A stretch of 64,000 nt of DNA from Sphingobacterium sp. ML3W (GCF_000747525.1 NZ_CP009278.1:3348001-3412000); one strand, 5' to 3'; positions 25,062 to 33,142 are shown, counted from the first letter of the stretch. Notes: generated by a model from the sequence alone, not told the origin. Numbers and translations are program-made.

Positions 25062-25373
25062 ATGAAATTTATATCTTTAATATTAGCCGTTTATGTATTG
25101 CTGTTATCAGCAGTACCGACTTTTATTGAGGATAAATGTATGCAGGAGCATACAACCGAGCAAGGACAAAACGGACAGGAAGACCAAGATTGCAATAAGG
25201 GTTGTTGTTCGCCATTTTTTAGCTGTAATACCTGTACGGGATTTGTTTTAATTACTTTTCATTTTTCGGTTACACATTCAGTAAAAGAACCGCAAAGAAA
25301 ATTAGGAACAATGCCAACACCGCCTGTTTCTGATTTTCCCTTTTCCGTTTGGCATCCCCCACAGCTTGTTTAA
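25062..25373 (+). CDS. DUF6660 family Cys-rich exported protein
   Basis: A 103-residue protein with an N-terminal hydrophobic helix (L-I-L-A-V-Y-V-L-L-L-S) and a Cys-rich part, D-C-N-K-G-C-C-S-P-F-F-S-C-N-T-C. It matches the small DUF6660 proteins that precede metal-related TonB receptors and efflux systems in Bacteroidota. The cysteines suit metal binding or disulfides in the periplasm. ATG 25062 was chosen because the longer frame to 24972 begins with an unlikely Trp/Arg-rich extension. Confidence 0.7.
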   Translation: MKFISLILAVYVLLLSAVPTFIEDKCMQEHTTEQGQNGQEDQDCNKGCCSPFFSCNTCTGFVLITFHFSVTHSVKEPQRKLGTMPTPPVSDFPFSVWHPPQLV

Positions 25374-25404
25374 TATCTAGTGCTTTCAGCACAGTTTATT
25401 TCCT

Positions 25405-25421
25405 GCGGTGCTTAGCACCGC
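25405..25421 (+). promoter_or_regulatory. hairpin between DUF6660 and TonB receptor genes
   Basis: GCGGTG and CACCGC pair around a CTTAG loop. It sits 31 bases after the DUF6660 stop and 37 before the receptor ATG. No T-run follows, so it is more likely an attenuator or mRNA-processing signal than a full terminator. Confidence 0.4.
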
Positions 25422-25458
25422 TATAATCCATTTATTCATATTAAGCATCATTTTTACA

Positions 25459-27630
25459 ATGAAAAAAATACTTATTGTGTCATTTTTTATGGCACTAAAC
25501 CTTTGTGTATATGCACAAAATACGTTCAAAGCTGTAATTAAAGACAGTGAAAAAAAAGAGCTTTTAATGGGCGTAACCGCACAGGTTACGGGAACTACAA
25601 TCGCAACAACTTCAGATGAAAACGGACAAATCATATTAACAGGTATTCCAAACGGTTTGCAGGAAATTCAATTTAGTTATGTTGGTTTTGCCCAACGTAC
25701 CGACAGCTTTAATTTTCCGTTAAAAGATACAACCCCGATTGAAATCCTACTTTCTGAACAATCGGAAGATTTGGAAGAAATCGTTATTTCATCAACAAGA
25801 AGTACAAGAACTATCCAAAATATCCCTACAAGAATTGAATTTATCGGAGGTGAAGAATTGGACGAAAAAGGCAATATGAAAGCAGGGGATATTCGTATGC
25901 TTTTGAGTGAGAGTACAGGTATTCATGTACAAACCACATCGCCCACAAGTGCCAACGCAAGTATTCGTATTCAAGGGCTTGACGGACGATATACGCAAAT
26001 CTTAAAAGACGGTTTCCCGATTTATTCGGGTGCTTCAAGTGGGTTAGGTTTGTTGCAAATCCCACCCCTTGACTTAAAGCAGGTGGAAGTTATCAAAGGT
26101 TCAACTTCCACGCTGTATGGTGGTGGAGCAATAGCAGGTCTGGTCAATCTGATTTCCAAAACACCAACGGAAGAAAGGGATTTACGCTTTCATTTAAACG
26201 GAACATCGGGCAGAGGTTTAGACATCAACGGTTTTTACGGACAGAAGTTTAAGAAAATCGGAACGACAATATTTGCTTCGCACAATCGCAACGGAGCTTA
26301 CGACCCTGCACAAATCGGGCTTTCTGCCATTCCCCAATTTGAAAGGTATGTACTGAACCCTAAATTATTTGTTTACTTCAATGATAAAACAAAAATGAAC
26401 TTTGGTATCAATACCACCATTGAAAACCGTTTGGGTGGCGATATGCTCTACATCAAAGGCAAAGGAGATAACACCCATCAATATTTTGAAGAAAACAAAA
26501 CACAGCGTTATTCCACTCAATTTGTTTTTGACCATACTGTAAACGAAAACAGTTTTGTACAATTCAAAAACAGCGTAAGTTATTTTAACCGCAATACGGC
26601 TATTCCGAATTACGAATTTGAGGGAACGCAGACCGCTACTTTTACGGAAGCAAGCTATACGCACAGCAAAGAAAAATCGGAATGGGTAACAGGCGTTAAT
26701 ATTTGGACTGATAATTTTAAAGAAAAACAGATTACTGCATTTCCGTTGAGGGATTATACTCATACCACATTCGGGGCTTTCGTTCAAAATTCTTTTAAGG
26801 CTACCGATTGGCTTCAATTGGAAGCAGGTTTAAGGACGGATTATGTGATTGATTATGGAGCTGTTTTTTTGCCAAGAGTATCGGCATTGTTTAAGATTGC
26901 AAATGGATTGACTTCACGTGTCGGGGGCGGATTTGGCTACAAAACACCAACCATTTTTACCGAAGAAAGCGAACGCATACAATATCAAAACGTAATGCCT
27001 ATTAACGATAAAACCAATAAATTAGAAAGGAGCTACGGAGCAAATGCAGACATCAACTACCGTACTAATATAGGCGATGATTGGACATTCAGCATAAACC
27101 AATTGTTTTTTTATACTTATCTGGATAATCCTTTGTTGCTTCAAAATCCATCTGCTAATCTTTATCAGTTCATCAATTCATCGGGCTACATACATACTAA
27201 AGGAACAGAAACCAACGTAAAAATAGGATATGATGATTTGAAACTGTTTCTGGGCTACACCTTTACCGATACCCGATTGATTGAAAACGGAACAACTACC
27301 GAAAATCCATTAACCCCAAAACACCGTATTAACTCTGTACTGATGTATGAAATTGAGGATAAATGGAAGATTGGTTTAGAAGCCTATTATTTCAGTCCGC
27401 AAAAGCTCAATGACGGAACAATAGGAAACGATTATTGGACATGTGGCTTTATGGCTGAAAAGATTTGGGAAAGATTTTCTTTATATATCAACTTTGAAAA
27501 CTTCCTTGATACAAGACAGACACGTTTTGATAACATTTATACAGGTACTATAACCAACCCTGTTTTTAAAGATATTTATGCACCATTGGACGGATTTATA
27601 ATTAACGGAGGAATAAAATTTAAACTTTAA
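25459..27630 (+). CDS. TonB-dependent outer-membrane receptor
   Basis: A 723-residue outer-membrane protein. A signal peptide (M-K-K-I-L-I-V...V-Y-A-Q) is followed by a carboxypeptidase-regulatory-like domain (about 22-105, F-S-Y-V-G-F), the TonB-box/plug (about 115-235, including R-I-Q-G-L-D-G-R-Y-T-Q-I-L-K-D-G) and a 22-strand barrel ending in F-K-L. ATG 25459 begins the signal peptide; the frame also runs 17 codons upstream. It is followed 3 bases later by a CDF transporter, suggesting metal or metallophore uptake coupled to export. The substrate is unknown. Confidence 0.9.
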   Translation: MKKILIVSFFMALNLCVYAQNTFKAVIKDSEKKELLMGVTAQVTGTTIATTSDENGQIILTGIPNGLQEIQFSYVGFAQRTDSFNFPLKDTTPIEILLSEQSEDLEEIVISSTRSTRTIQNIPTRIEFIGGEELDEKGNMKAGDIRMLLSESTGIHVQTTSPTSANASIRIQGLDGRYTQILKDGFPIYSGASSGLGLLQIPPLDLKQVEVIKGSTSTLYGGGAIAGLVNLISKTPTEERDLRFHLNGTSGRGLDINGFYGQKFKKIGTTIFASHNRNGAYDPAQIGLSAIPQFERYVLNPKLFVYFNDKTKMNFGINTTIENRLGGDMLYIKGKGDNTHQYFEENKTQRYSTQFVFDHTVNENSFVQFKNSVSYFNRNTAIPNYEFEGTQTATFTEASYTHSKEKSEWVTGVNIWTDNFKEKQITAFPLRDYTHTTFGAFVQNSFKATDWLQLEAGLRTDYVIDYGAVFLPRVSALFKIANGLTSRVGGGFGYKTPTIFTEESERIQYQNVMPINDKTNKLERSYGANADINYRTNIGDDWTFSINQLFFYTYLDNPLLLQNPSANLYQFINSSGYIHTKGTETNVKIGYDDLKLFLGYTFTDTRLIENGTTTENPLTPKHRINSVLMYEIEDKWKIGLEAYYFSPQKLNDGTIGNDYWTCGFMAEKIWERFSLYINFENFLDTRQTRFDNIYTGTITNPVFKDIYAPLDGFIINGGIKFKL

Positions 27631-27633
27631 AAG

Positions 27634-28428
27634 ATGAACAAAACAATATTCAATATTACAAAAATGGATTGCCCAAGTGAGGAGCAGTTAATCCGTATGA
27701 AACTGCAAAACTTTGATACGGTAAAATCATTAGAGTTTGATATTCCAAACAGAAAGCTGAACGTTTATCACAATGGAAATCCCGACCCGATTTTAACGGC
27801 TTTGGGAACACTAAACCTGAATACTACATTGATTTCAACTGAAGAAAGCAATGCAATTTTTGAAACAGATACAAATAATAACCAACGGAAACTACTTTGG
27901 ACTGTACTGATTATTAATTTCGTTTTCTTTGGATTGGAAATGGTGTTTGGCATTTTTTCCAATTCAATGGGTTTGGTAGCTGATAGTTTGGATATGCTTG
28001 CGGACAGTATCGTTTATGCTTTGGCTTTATTCGCTGTGGGTGGAACAATAGCAAGGAAAAACAACATCGCCAAATTTGCAGGGTACTTTCAAATCCTATT
28101 GGCTGTTATTGGTTTTGTTGAAGTTATCAGGCGTTTTTTAGGCTTTGAAAAAATGCCCGATTTTCAAACTATGATTATCGTTTCTGTTTTGGCACTAATG
28201 GCAAATATATTTTGTCTTTACCTGTTGCAAAAGAACAAAAGCAAAGAAGCCCACATACAGGCAACTATGATTTTTACATCAAACGATGTTATTATCAATT
28301 CGGGTGTTATCGTTGCAGGGCTTTTGGTTCATTGGCTCAATTCAAGCTATCCCGATTTGATTATCGGAGCTATTGTATTCTTAGTTGTGGCAAGGGGGGC
28401 ATACAGAATATTGAAGTTGGCGAAATGA
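27634..28428 (+). CDS. CDF-type cation transporter with N-terminal metal-domain-like extension
   Basis: A 264-residue protein. The first 75 residues look like a small ferredoxin-fold (HMA-like) domain with one cysteine, M-D-C-P-S-E-E, instead of CxxC. The rest has five to six helices with the CDF sites D-S-L-D-M-L-A-D near residue 119 and S-N-D-V-I-I-N near 213. The family exports Zn, Co, Fe or Mn from the cytoplasm. It has no long C-terminal domain. It is the last gene of the receptor operon and ends before a strong two-way terminator. Confidence 0.82.
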   Translation: MNKTIFNITKMDCPSEEQLIRMKLQNFDTVKSLEFDIPNRKLNVYHNGNPDPILTALGTLNLNTTLISTEESNAIFETDTNNNQRKLLWTVLIINFVFFGLEMVFGIFSNSMGLVADSLDMLADSIVYALALFAVGGTIARKNNIAKFAGYFQILLAVIGFVEVIRRFLGFEKMPDFQTMIIVSVLALMANIFCLYLLQKNKSKEAHIQATMIFTSNDVIINSGVIVAGLLVHWLNSSYPDLIIGAIVFLVVARGAYRILKLAK

Positions 28429-28440
28429 GTGAGAAAAAAT

Positions 28441-28469
28441 TGAGCCTGAAAAACTAAATTTCAGGCTCA
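28441..28469. terminator. bidirectional terminator between CDF gene and traD
   Basis: TGAGCCTGAAA (28441-28451) pairs perfectly with TTTCAGGCTCA (28459-28469), an 11-bp stem with loop AACTAAA. A-rich sequence upstream and T-rich sequence downstream serve both strands. It separates the convergent CDF and traD genes. Confidence 0.8.
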
Positions 28470-28488
28470 TTTAAAATCTTCTATTTTT

Positions 28489-29124
28489 TTACACAAACTC
28501 CCCAATGTCAAAATCATTCAAATCATTTTTCCGCAAAGTGGAAGAACCGGCTTCCGTTTCAGATGAGAGTGTGCTATCCAAAAGCTCGGCAATTTTTAGG
28601 GAGGCACCCTCGATGGAATTTTCCAGCAGGCTGAATAATTCAGTCCCCTGTAATCTTTGAACTATATCTACCGCTGTTTCCTTTTGTGATTGTTCCAAAT
28701 TCTCTTTTTGGAGCAATGCACCTACGGAGCTTAGTTCTTCAAAGGTAACCCCTTGGGCAAGACTGTTATCGCCACCAAATATTCCGTACCTGTTCCATTC
28801 TTCTTCCTCTTCCTCCAAATCAGGCATATTTCTGAAAACTTCGTCCAGCTCTTCCTTGCGGATTTGAATGCCGACGTTTTCATTTTCGTCGTATTCAATG
28901 TCTAAATTAGCAGGGTTTATCTCCGGTTCCTCAATTTGGCGTTCATTGGCAGTGTTTGGCACTGAAAGGCGTTCTAAGGGTTTAGGTTGTCCCATAATAT
29001 CGGGCAGGTTCGGATTGACTGTCTTCTGCGAAGGTTCTTGCTTTGACCTTTTATGAATGACAATCTTATCCTGCAAAAGCAGGACAATGACTATCAGCAG
29101 GCATATCACAATTACTATTTCCAT
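28489..29124 (-). CDS. traD: conjugal transfer protein TraD-like
   Basis: A 211-residue protein with one N-terminal membrane helix (residues 3-18, V-I-V-I-C-L-L-I-V-I-V-L-L-L) and a long acidic cytoplasmic tail (E-E-E-E-E-W near residue 110) followed by helices. It occupies the traD slot after two DUF3408 genes. It is not related to the F-plasmid TraD coupling protein. The role is unknown. A copy of the paired TTTGGC motif lies inside its coding region (28935-28964). Confidence 0.7.
   Translation of the reverse strand: MEIVIVICLLIVIVLLLQDKIVIHKRSKQEPSQKTVNPNLPDIMGQPKPLERLSVPNTANERQIEEPEINPANLDIEYDENENVGIQIRKEELDEVFRNMPDLEEEEEEWNRYGIFGGDNSLAQGVTFEELSSVGALLQKENLEQSQKETAVDIVQRLQGTELFSLLENSIEGASLKIAELLDSTLSSETEAGSSTLRKNDLNDFDIGEFV
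28935..28964 (-). promoter_or_regulatory. paired TTTGGC repeats inside traD
   Basis: TTTGGCG starts at 28935 and TTTGGC again at 28955, 20 bases apart. The second copy is in GGCAGTGTTTGGCACTG, identical over 17 bases to the element at 31022-31038 upstream of traA. It is located in the coding sequence of traD. Confidence 0.4.
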
Positions 29125-29136
29125 AACGTAGGGTTT

Positions 29137-29442
29137 TTAAAATAAGCCTTTGTATTTTTCGTTGAACTCCTTTGTAATCATATCTTCAAACACTTTAAAA
29201 TGATGTTCAAGAATATTATTGAGATAGGCAAACAAGGGTATTTTATCATCGCCTATAATCTGTACAATGCGGGTTAAACGTTCGTGATGTTCAGGACTTA
29301 GGTATATACTTTTATTGCCTCTTTTCTGCATTTTATTCATTTGCATAAATGTGTTTTCATAGGTTGTTTTAGTCGTATTGCTAACTGTATCGGAGCTGTT
29401 GCCGGATACAATAGCATTCCTGTTCTTTTTATCTTTCTTCAT
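29137..29442 (-). CDS. DUF3408 family protein, shorter copy
   Basis: A 101-residue basic protein whose second half has S-I-Y-L-S-P-E-H-H-E-R-L-T-R-I-V-Q-I-I-G, the ribbon-helix-helix-like DUF3408 signature also seen in the next gene, where it reads Y-I-R-P-E-Y-H-E-R-L-L-R-I-V-Q. The two adjacent genes are paralogues and correspond to the traB/traC region of CTnDOT-type elements. It probably binds DNA with the ParA-like protein. Start overlaps the neighbour's stop by one base. Confidence 0.8.
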   Translation of the reverse strand: MKKDKKNRNAIVSGNSSDTVSNTTKTTYENTFMQMNKMQKRGNKSIYLSPEHHERLTRIVQIIGDDKIPLFAYLNNILEHHFKVFEDMITKEFNEKYKGLF

Positions 29443-29846
29443 TATAGAATGGGTTTAAAATGTTCGTTGAAATAATTGGTAATATCGTCCCCGTACTCCC
29501 TGAAATGATTTTCAAGAATGTTGTCAATGTAAGAGTAGAGCGTAGTTCTTTCTTCCCTTGTCAGTTGAACGATGCGGAGCAATCTTTCGTGGTATTCAGG
29601 GCGTATGTAAACCACCTTTCCGTTACGCCCCGATGGAAACCGATTGACCAAAAAGGTTTCCTCATAATCCGCTTTCTTTGATGAACTGTTACGGGCTTTT
29701 TCCCTGGTCTTTGTTTCCTTTGGTACATCCTGCTGTTTATTATTGCTTGGTGTAGCAACAGGCTCATCGCCACTTATAATGTTCATAAGATATTCCTCAT
29801 CAACATTGGGCTTTTCAAAATCGTTATTTTTGTTGTTTGAAGCCAT
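29442..29846 (-). CDS. DUF3408 family protein, longer copy
   Basis: A 134-residue protein with a disordered polar N-terminal half (Asn/Lys/Glu rich) and the conserved C-terminal domain, V-V-Y-I-R-P-E-Y-H-E-R-L-L-R-I-V-Q, then a final helix Y-F-N-E-H-F. It lies 13 bases after the parA-like gene and directly before its paralogue. Likely a DNA-binding accessory of transfer or partition (inference from context). Confidence 0.8.
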   Translation of the reverse strand: MASNNKNNDFEKPNVDEEYLMNIISGDEPVATPSNNKQQDVPKETKTREKARNSSSKKADYEETFLVNRFPSGRNGKVVYIRPEYHERLLRIVQLTREERTTLYSYIDNILENHFREYGDDITNYFNEHFKPIL

Positions 29847-29859
29847 ACTTTACTATTTT

Positions 29860-30627
29860 TTATAGATGAGTGATTTTTAAAAACTCCTCGACAAATAAAT
29901 CCATTTTGGTTGCTTTCATTAACTGTGGTTCGGCAGGCAGCAAACTTGACCGGAATACATAACTGCCTGTGTCGTCTGTTTCCTTTCGGAAACGCTTGCT
30001 GTCCATTATTCTTGTTTCCATTATGGGCAGGTTGAGTTCTTTGATGACACTTTGATATGCATCATACAAACCTGTTTTTTCCCTGCCGTCCACTTGATTC
30101 CAAAACAGCCACATCTCTTGTTCGGGATTGCCCTCGTCCGTTTGGGGAAGTCCGAGAAAGGCTTTGGTAAAGCCCAATGTACTTTCCACTACCAAACGGT
30201 CGGCAGTAATGGGCGAAAAGATAAAGTCCATTTTTTTTAAGGTGGTCAGAACGCCTTTGGTGTTGGCTGTTCCCGGCAGGTCGAAGAAAATCACATCTGG
30301 TACAACCGCCGACTGGCTTCTATATTCCGAAGCTTTCTCCAGAGCCGTTTCAGCTTTGCATTTAATAATCGGGTACGCTTTTTTGTTGATGGCTTGAAAC
30401 TGCTTCATTGCCGCTTTTTTATGGTAGTCGTTCTGCATTATTGTTCTCTTATCCCGTTCACGCATGTTGTTCAGGCTGTGTTGCGGAAAGTCGCAATCCA
30501 ATACCAGCACATTAAAACCTAAACGGTAGTGAAGAACACTTGCCAACAGGGTTGTCATCGTAGATTTTCCCACACCGCCCTTTTGGGTGGAGAAGCTGAT
30601 TTTTAAAGTTTTCTTTGTTGTTTCCAT
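29860..30627 (-). CDS. traA: ParA family ATPase (TraA of CTn type)
   Basis: A 255-residue ATPase with the deviant Walker A K-G-G-V-G-K-S-T near residue 17, the A' box V-L-D-C-D-F-P-Q near 43, and the Walker B V-I-F-F-D-L-P-G near 110. It is the first gene of the traA-D group. ParA/TraA proteins in these elements act in partition or transfer regulation. Upstream 8-bp tandem arrays could be the binding sites of the ParA/DUF3408 system (inference). Confidence 0.9.
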   Translation of the reverse strand: METTKKTLKISFSTQKGGVGKSTMTTLLASVLHYRLGFNVLVLDCDFPQHSLNNMRERDKRTIMQNDYHKKAAMKQFQAINKKAYPIIKCKAETALEKASEYRSQSAVVPDVIFFDLPGTANTKGVLTTLKKMDFIFSPITADRLVVESTLGFTKAFLGLPQTDEGNPEQEMWLFWNQVDGREKTGLYDAYQSVIKELNLPIMETRIMDSKRFRKETDDTGSYVFRSSLLPAEPQLMKATKMDLFVEEFLKITHL

Positions 30628-30698
30628 TATTTAAAAATTTATTGTTACACACTTTATTTGTTTTGCAGGATTGAATATTGGTTTATCTGATTATTACC

Positions 30699-30730
30699 TC
30701 ATTCCTATATTCCTATATTCCTGCATTCCC
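30699..30730. repeat. 8-bp tandem array A upstream of traA
   Basis: Four head-to-tail 8-base units: TCATTCCT, ATATTCCT, ATATTCCT, GCATTCCC. The two central units are identical. They start 72 bases before the traA start codon, suggesting a protein-binding array (for example ParA/DUF3408) or operator. Confidence 0.6.
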
Positions 30731-30822
30731 TTTTGGGTACTTTCCTGCACAGGTATTTGCTTTCATTTTTGCCTTGTCAGGTACATTCTTTGGCAAGTGG
30801 CAAAACTTGCAACAGGTAAATT

Positions 30823-30886
30823 GCTTTACCGCTTTTATGCTTTTACACTTTTATTGTTTTATGCTTTTAAAACCTTATGCTTTTAT
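30823..30886. repeat. 8-bp tandem array B upstream of traA
   Basis: Eight consecutive 8-base units resembling GCTTTTAT: GCTTTACC, GCTTTTAT, GCTTTTAC, ACTTTTAT, TGTTTTAT, GCTTTTAA, AACCTTAT, GCTTTTAT. The period of 8 is not a multiple of 3, which argues against the open frame crossing it. A centromere-like or iteron-like function is possible. Confidence 0.6.
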
Positions 30887-31007
30887 TCCAAACTGCCTGT
30901 TTGCAAACCTGATTTTCTTCTTTGTTGAAATACTTTTTTTACTACCTGCACTAAAATTATACGGCAAATAAAGCGATTGATTTAACCGCTGATTGAGCTG
31001 TGGCAGT

Positions 31008-31038
31008 GTTTGGCGTTCAAAGGCAGTGTTTGGCACTG
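31008..31038 (-). promoter_or_regulatory. paired CAGTGTTTGGC direct repeats
   Basis: GGCAGTGTTTGGC occurs at 31002-31014 and again at 31022-31034, 20 bases apart; the second continues to GGCAGTGTTTGGCACTG, with CAGTG/CACTG symmetry. This is the best-conserved example of the paired motif found near transfer operons. Confidence 0.55.
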
Positions 31039-31223
31039 CTATACAGTACAATGCTTTCGTAAACAGGGCTTTACTTTGTACAATGATTTTTATTAATGGA
31101 TTTATGCAAAATTCTTTTGACAAATCGGAGGGTAACGGGAACGGCATCGAGCCGTTTTTCCCTGTTACATTTAATCCGGTTCCGCCTTTTTTGGCGGACG
31201 GATTTTTGTGTTCAACGGAACAC

Positions 31224-31279
31224 GGCAAGTTGTGTTTTGAGGCACTCGAAACCGAGTTAGTGCCTCAAAACAACTTGCC
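31224..31279 (+). other. large inverted repeat, candidate oriT
   Basis: Arms GGCAAGTTGT-GTTTTGAGGCACT (31224-31246) and AGTGCCTCAAAAC-AACTTGCC (31259-31279) pair almost completely, with one unpaired base, around the 12-base loop CGAAACCGAGTT. It lies 65 bases before mobA and just upstream of the relaxase gene, the usual place for an origin of transfer. The nick site cannot be identified. A strong transcription terminator ahead of mobA is the main alternative, although no T-run follows. Confidence 0.5.
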
Positions 31280-31343
31280 CTGCTGGGAGCTAAAAAACAC
31301 TCTCCAAAGTCGAGGTTTTGTGTAGATTAAAAATAGATTTGTG

Positions 31344-31781
31344 ATGAATGATAACAGTAACAAAAAACATAATAAGGGCGGACGGACACCTAAAACCGAC
31401 CCAAGCATCCACCGTCACGTTTTCCGTCTTACAGACGAAGAGAATGCCAAATTTTTATCGCTTTTTGAAGCATCTGGAATGCCCAATAAAGCAAAGTTTA
31501 TCATTTTCCTGCTGTTCAGTAAGGAAATAAAATCGGTTAAGATTGACAAAGGAACAATTGATTTTTATATGCGGTTGACTTCGTTTCACAGTCAATTCCG
31601 TTCCGTAGGCGTGAATTATAATCAGATTGTAAAGCTGTTGTACCGTCATTTTTCAGAGAAAAAGGCGGCGGCATTTCTCTACAAACTGGAAAAACAGACG
31701 GCTGAAATGGCGATGTTATGCCAAAAAATCATTCAGATAAGTGAGGAATTTGAGGCGAAGTATCTGAAAAAACAGCCTTAG
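31344..31781 (+). CDS. mobA: mobilisation accessory protein MobA
   Basis: A 145-residue basic protein. The G-G-R-T-P-K-T-D-P-S start and V-F-R-L-T-D-E-E-N-A-K-F strand-helix give the ribbon-helix-helix relaxosome profile (MobC-family in Proteobacterial naming, MobA in CTnDOT naming). It binds oriT and assists the relaxase. ATG 31344 is preferred; a GTG lies directly before it at 31341. The relaxase gene follows after 2 bases. Confidence 0.85.
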   Translation: MNDNSNKKHNKGGRTPKTDPSIHRHVFRLTDEENAKFLSLFEASGMPNKAKFIIFLLFSKEIKSVKIDKGTIDFYMRLTSFHSQFRSVGVNYNQIVKLLYRHFSEKKAAAFLYKLEKQTAEMAMLCQKIIQISEEFEAKYLKKQP

Positions 31782-31783
31782 AA

Positions 31784-33067
31784 ATGATAGCGAAAATTGG
31801 TAGAAGCGGAAATTTATATGGTGCATTGGCGTACAATCAGCTCAAAGTGGTGAATGAAAACGGGCAAATTTTGTTCGCCAATAAAATCATTGAAACCGCT
31901 AACGGTCATTATTCCGTTGCACAATTAGCACAATCTTTTGCTCCTTACCTGATAGCCAACCGTAATACAGAAAAGCATACGTTGCATATTTCTCTCAATC
32001 CTGACCCAAAAGATACCGTTAGTGATGATAAATTCCGTGAAATGGCACAAGAATATATGCAGGAAATGGGGTACGGGCAACAGCCTTTTCTGGTATTTAA
32101 ACATACCGATATTGACCGTACGCATATTCATATTGTATCGGTTTGCGTGGATGAAGAGGGCAAAAAGATTTCAGATAAATTTGAGAAAAGAAGGTCTATG
32201 AATGTGTGTCGTGAACTCGAAAGAAAACATGATTTGATTCCTGCAACAGATAAGGGACATCAGCAAAATAACAAAGTTCTTAGTCCAGTAGATTATCAAA
32301 CTGGCGATATAAAAAGTCAAATCGCTTCGGTAGTTCGTCACCTCCCGAATTATTATAAATATCAGACTTTGGGAGAATACAATGCCTTGCTTTCCCTTTT
32401 CAATATTACCACCGAAAAAGTGGAAGGTGAATTGCAGGGCGAAATGAAACAGGGTTTATTGTATATTCCTTTAAATAAAAATAGCGAAAGAGCCGGACAT
32501 GCGTTTAAGGCTTCTTTGTTTGGTAAAGATGCAGGGCTTCTGGCTTTGGAATTGCATTTTACAAAATGCAAAGCGGATTTGAAAGACCACCCTACCAAAA
32601 AGACCTTACAATCATCCGTTACCCTTGCTCTGAAAACCACGGGCGATGAACAAGCATTTAAAAAGCAGTTATCGGAACAGGGCATTAACGTAGTCGTGCG
32701 CCGGAATGATACAGGACGTATTTATGGTATCACATTTATTGACCACAATTCAAAAGCAGTTTGGAACGGTTCACGTTTGGCAACAGAACTTTCTGCCAAC
32801 ACCTTTAATGATTATTGGAACAATAACATCAAACCAGATATTAAAGAATCTACCGTTTTACAACCCAAACTATTCACATCAAATGATGCGGATCTTCCTG
32901 CGGCAGAACCACACCATTTGTTCGACTTCTTAACGACGGACAAACACGAAGACGGTTTAATTGAAGCATTAGGTGGCTTGCTACCCGAAGCCCAGGACGA
33001 AGATTACGAGGAACAGAACTTTGCAAATAAGATGAAGAAGAAACGCAAACGCAGAAGAAATCAATAA
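31784..33067 (+). CDS. mobB: relaxase/mobilisation nuclease MobB
   Basis: A 427-residue relaxase (PF03432 type, MOBP-like). The N-terminus I-A-K-I-G-R-S-G-N-L-Y-G-A-L-A-Y-N contains the candidate catalytic tyrosines. The metal motif is H-T-D-I-D-R-T-H-I-H-I-V-S near residues 106-118. The C-terminal half is charged and ends with a Lys/Arg run. It nicks oriT and stays attached to the transferred strand. Intact length and co-transcribed with mobA. Confidence 0.92.
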   Translation: MIAKIGRSGNLYGALAYNQLKVVNENGQILFANKIIETANGHYSVAQLAQSFAPYLIANRNTEKHTLHISLNPDPKDTVSDDKFREMAQEYMQEMGYGQQPFLVFKHTDIDRTHIHIVSVCVDEEGKKISDKFEKRRSMNVCRELERKHDLIPATDKGHQQNNKVLSPVDYQTGDIKSQIASVVRHLPNYYKYQTLGEYNALLSLFNITTEKVEGELQGEMKQGLLYIPLNKNSERAGHAFKASLFGKDAGLLALELHFTKCKADLKDHPTKKTLQSSVTLALKTTGDEQAFKKQLSEQGINVVVRRNDTGRIYGITFIDHNSKAVWNGSRLATELSANTFNDYWNNNIKPDIKESTVLQPKLFTSNDADLPAAEPHHLFDFLTTDKHEDGLIEALGGLLPEAQDEDYEEQNFANKMKKKRKRRRNQ

Positions 33068-33142
33068 TTTGTCTGTGCAGGTTTCTTGCCTTATGAAAAG
33101 CAGATAAATGAAAAATCTTTATAACTTGCAATTAAAATCAAA

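Larger units (their letters stand above)
30628..31343. other. divergent control region between traA and mobA
   Basis: No convincing gene in 716 bases. Frames read as Phe/Tyr/Leu-rich translations of A/T-rich repeats. The stretch contains two groups of 8-bp tandem repeats (30699-30730 and 30823-30886), paired TTTGGC repeats (31008-31038), short stems such as CGCC-TTTTTT-GGCG near 31184, and a large inverted repeat (31224-31279). It is the likely place for traA and mobA promoters, a partition site and the transfer origin. Confidence 0.65.

Noticed and set aside
30678..30971. 97-residue plus-strand frame upstream of traA
   Set aside because: The translation is mostly Phe/Tyr/Leu produced by 8-bp tandem repeats; a period of 8 is not compatible with a conserved coding frame.
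30993..31325. 110-residue plus-strand frame before mobA
   Set aside because: It runs through the paired TTTGGC repeats and the large inverted repeat; structure-driven DNA rather than a gene is more likely.
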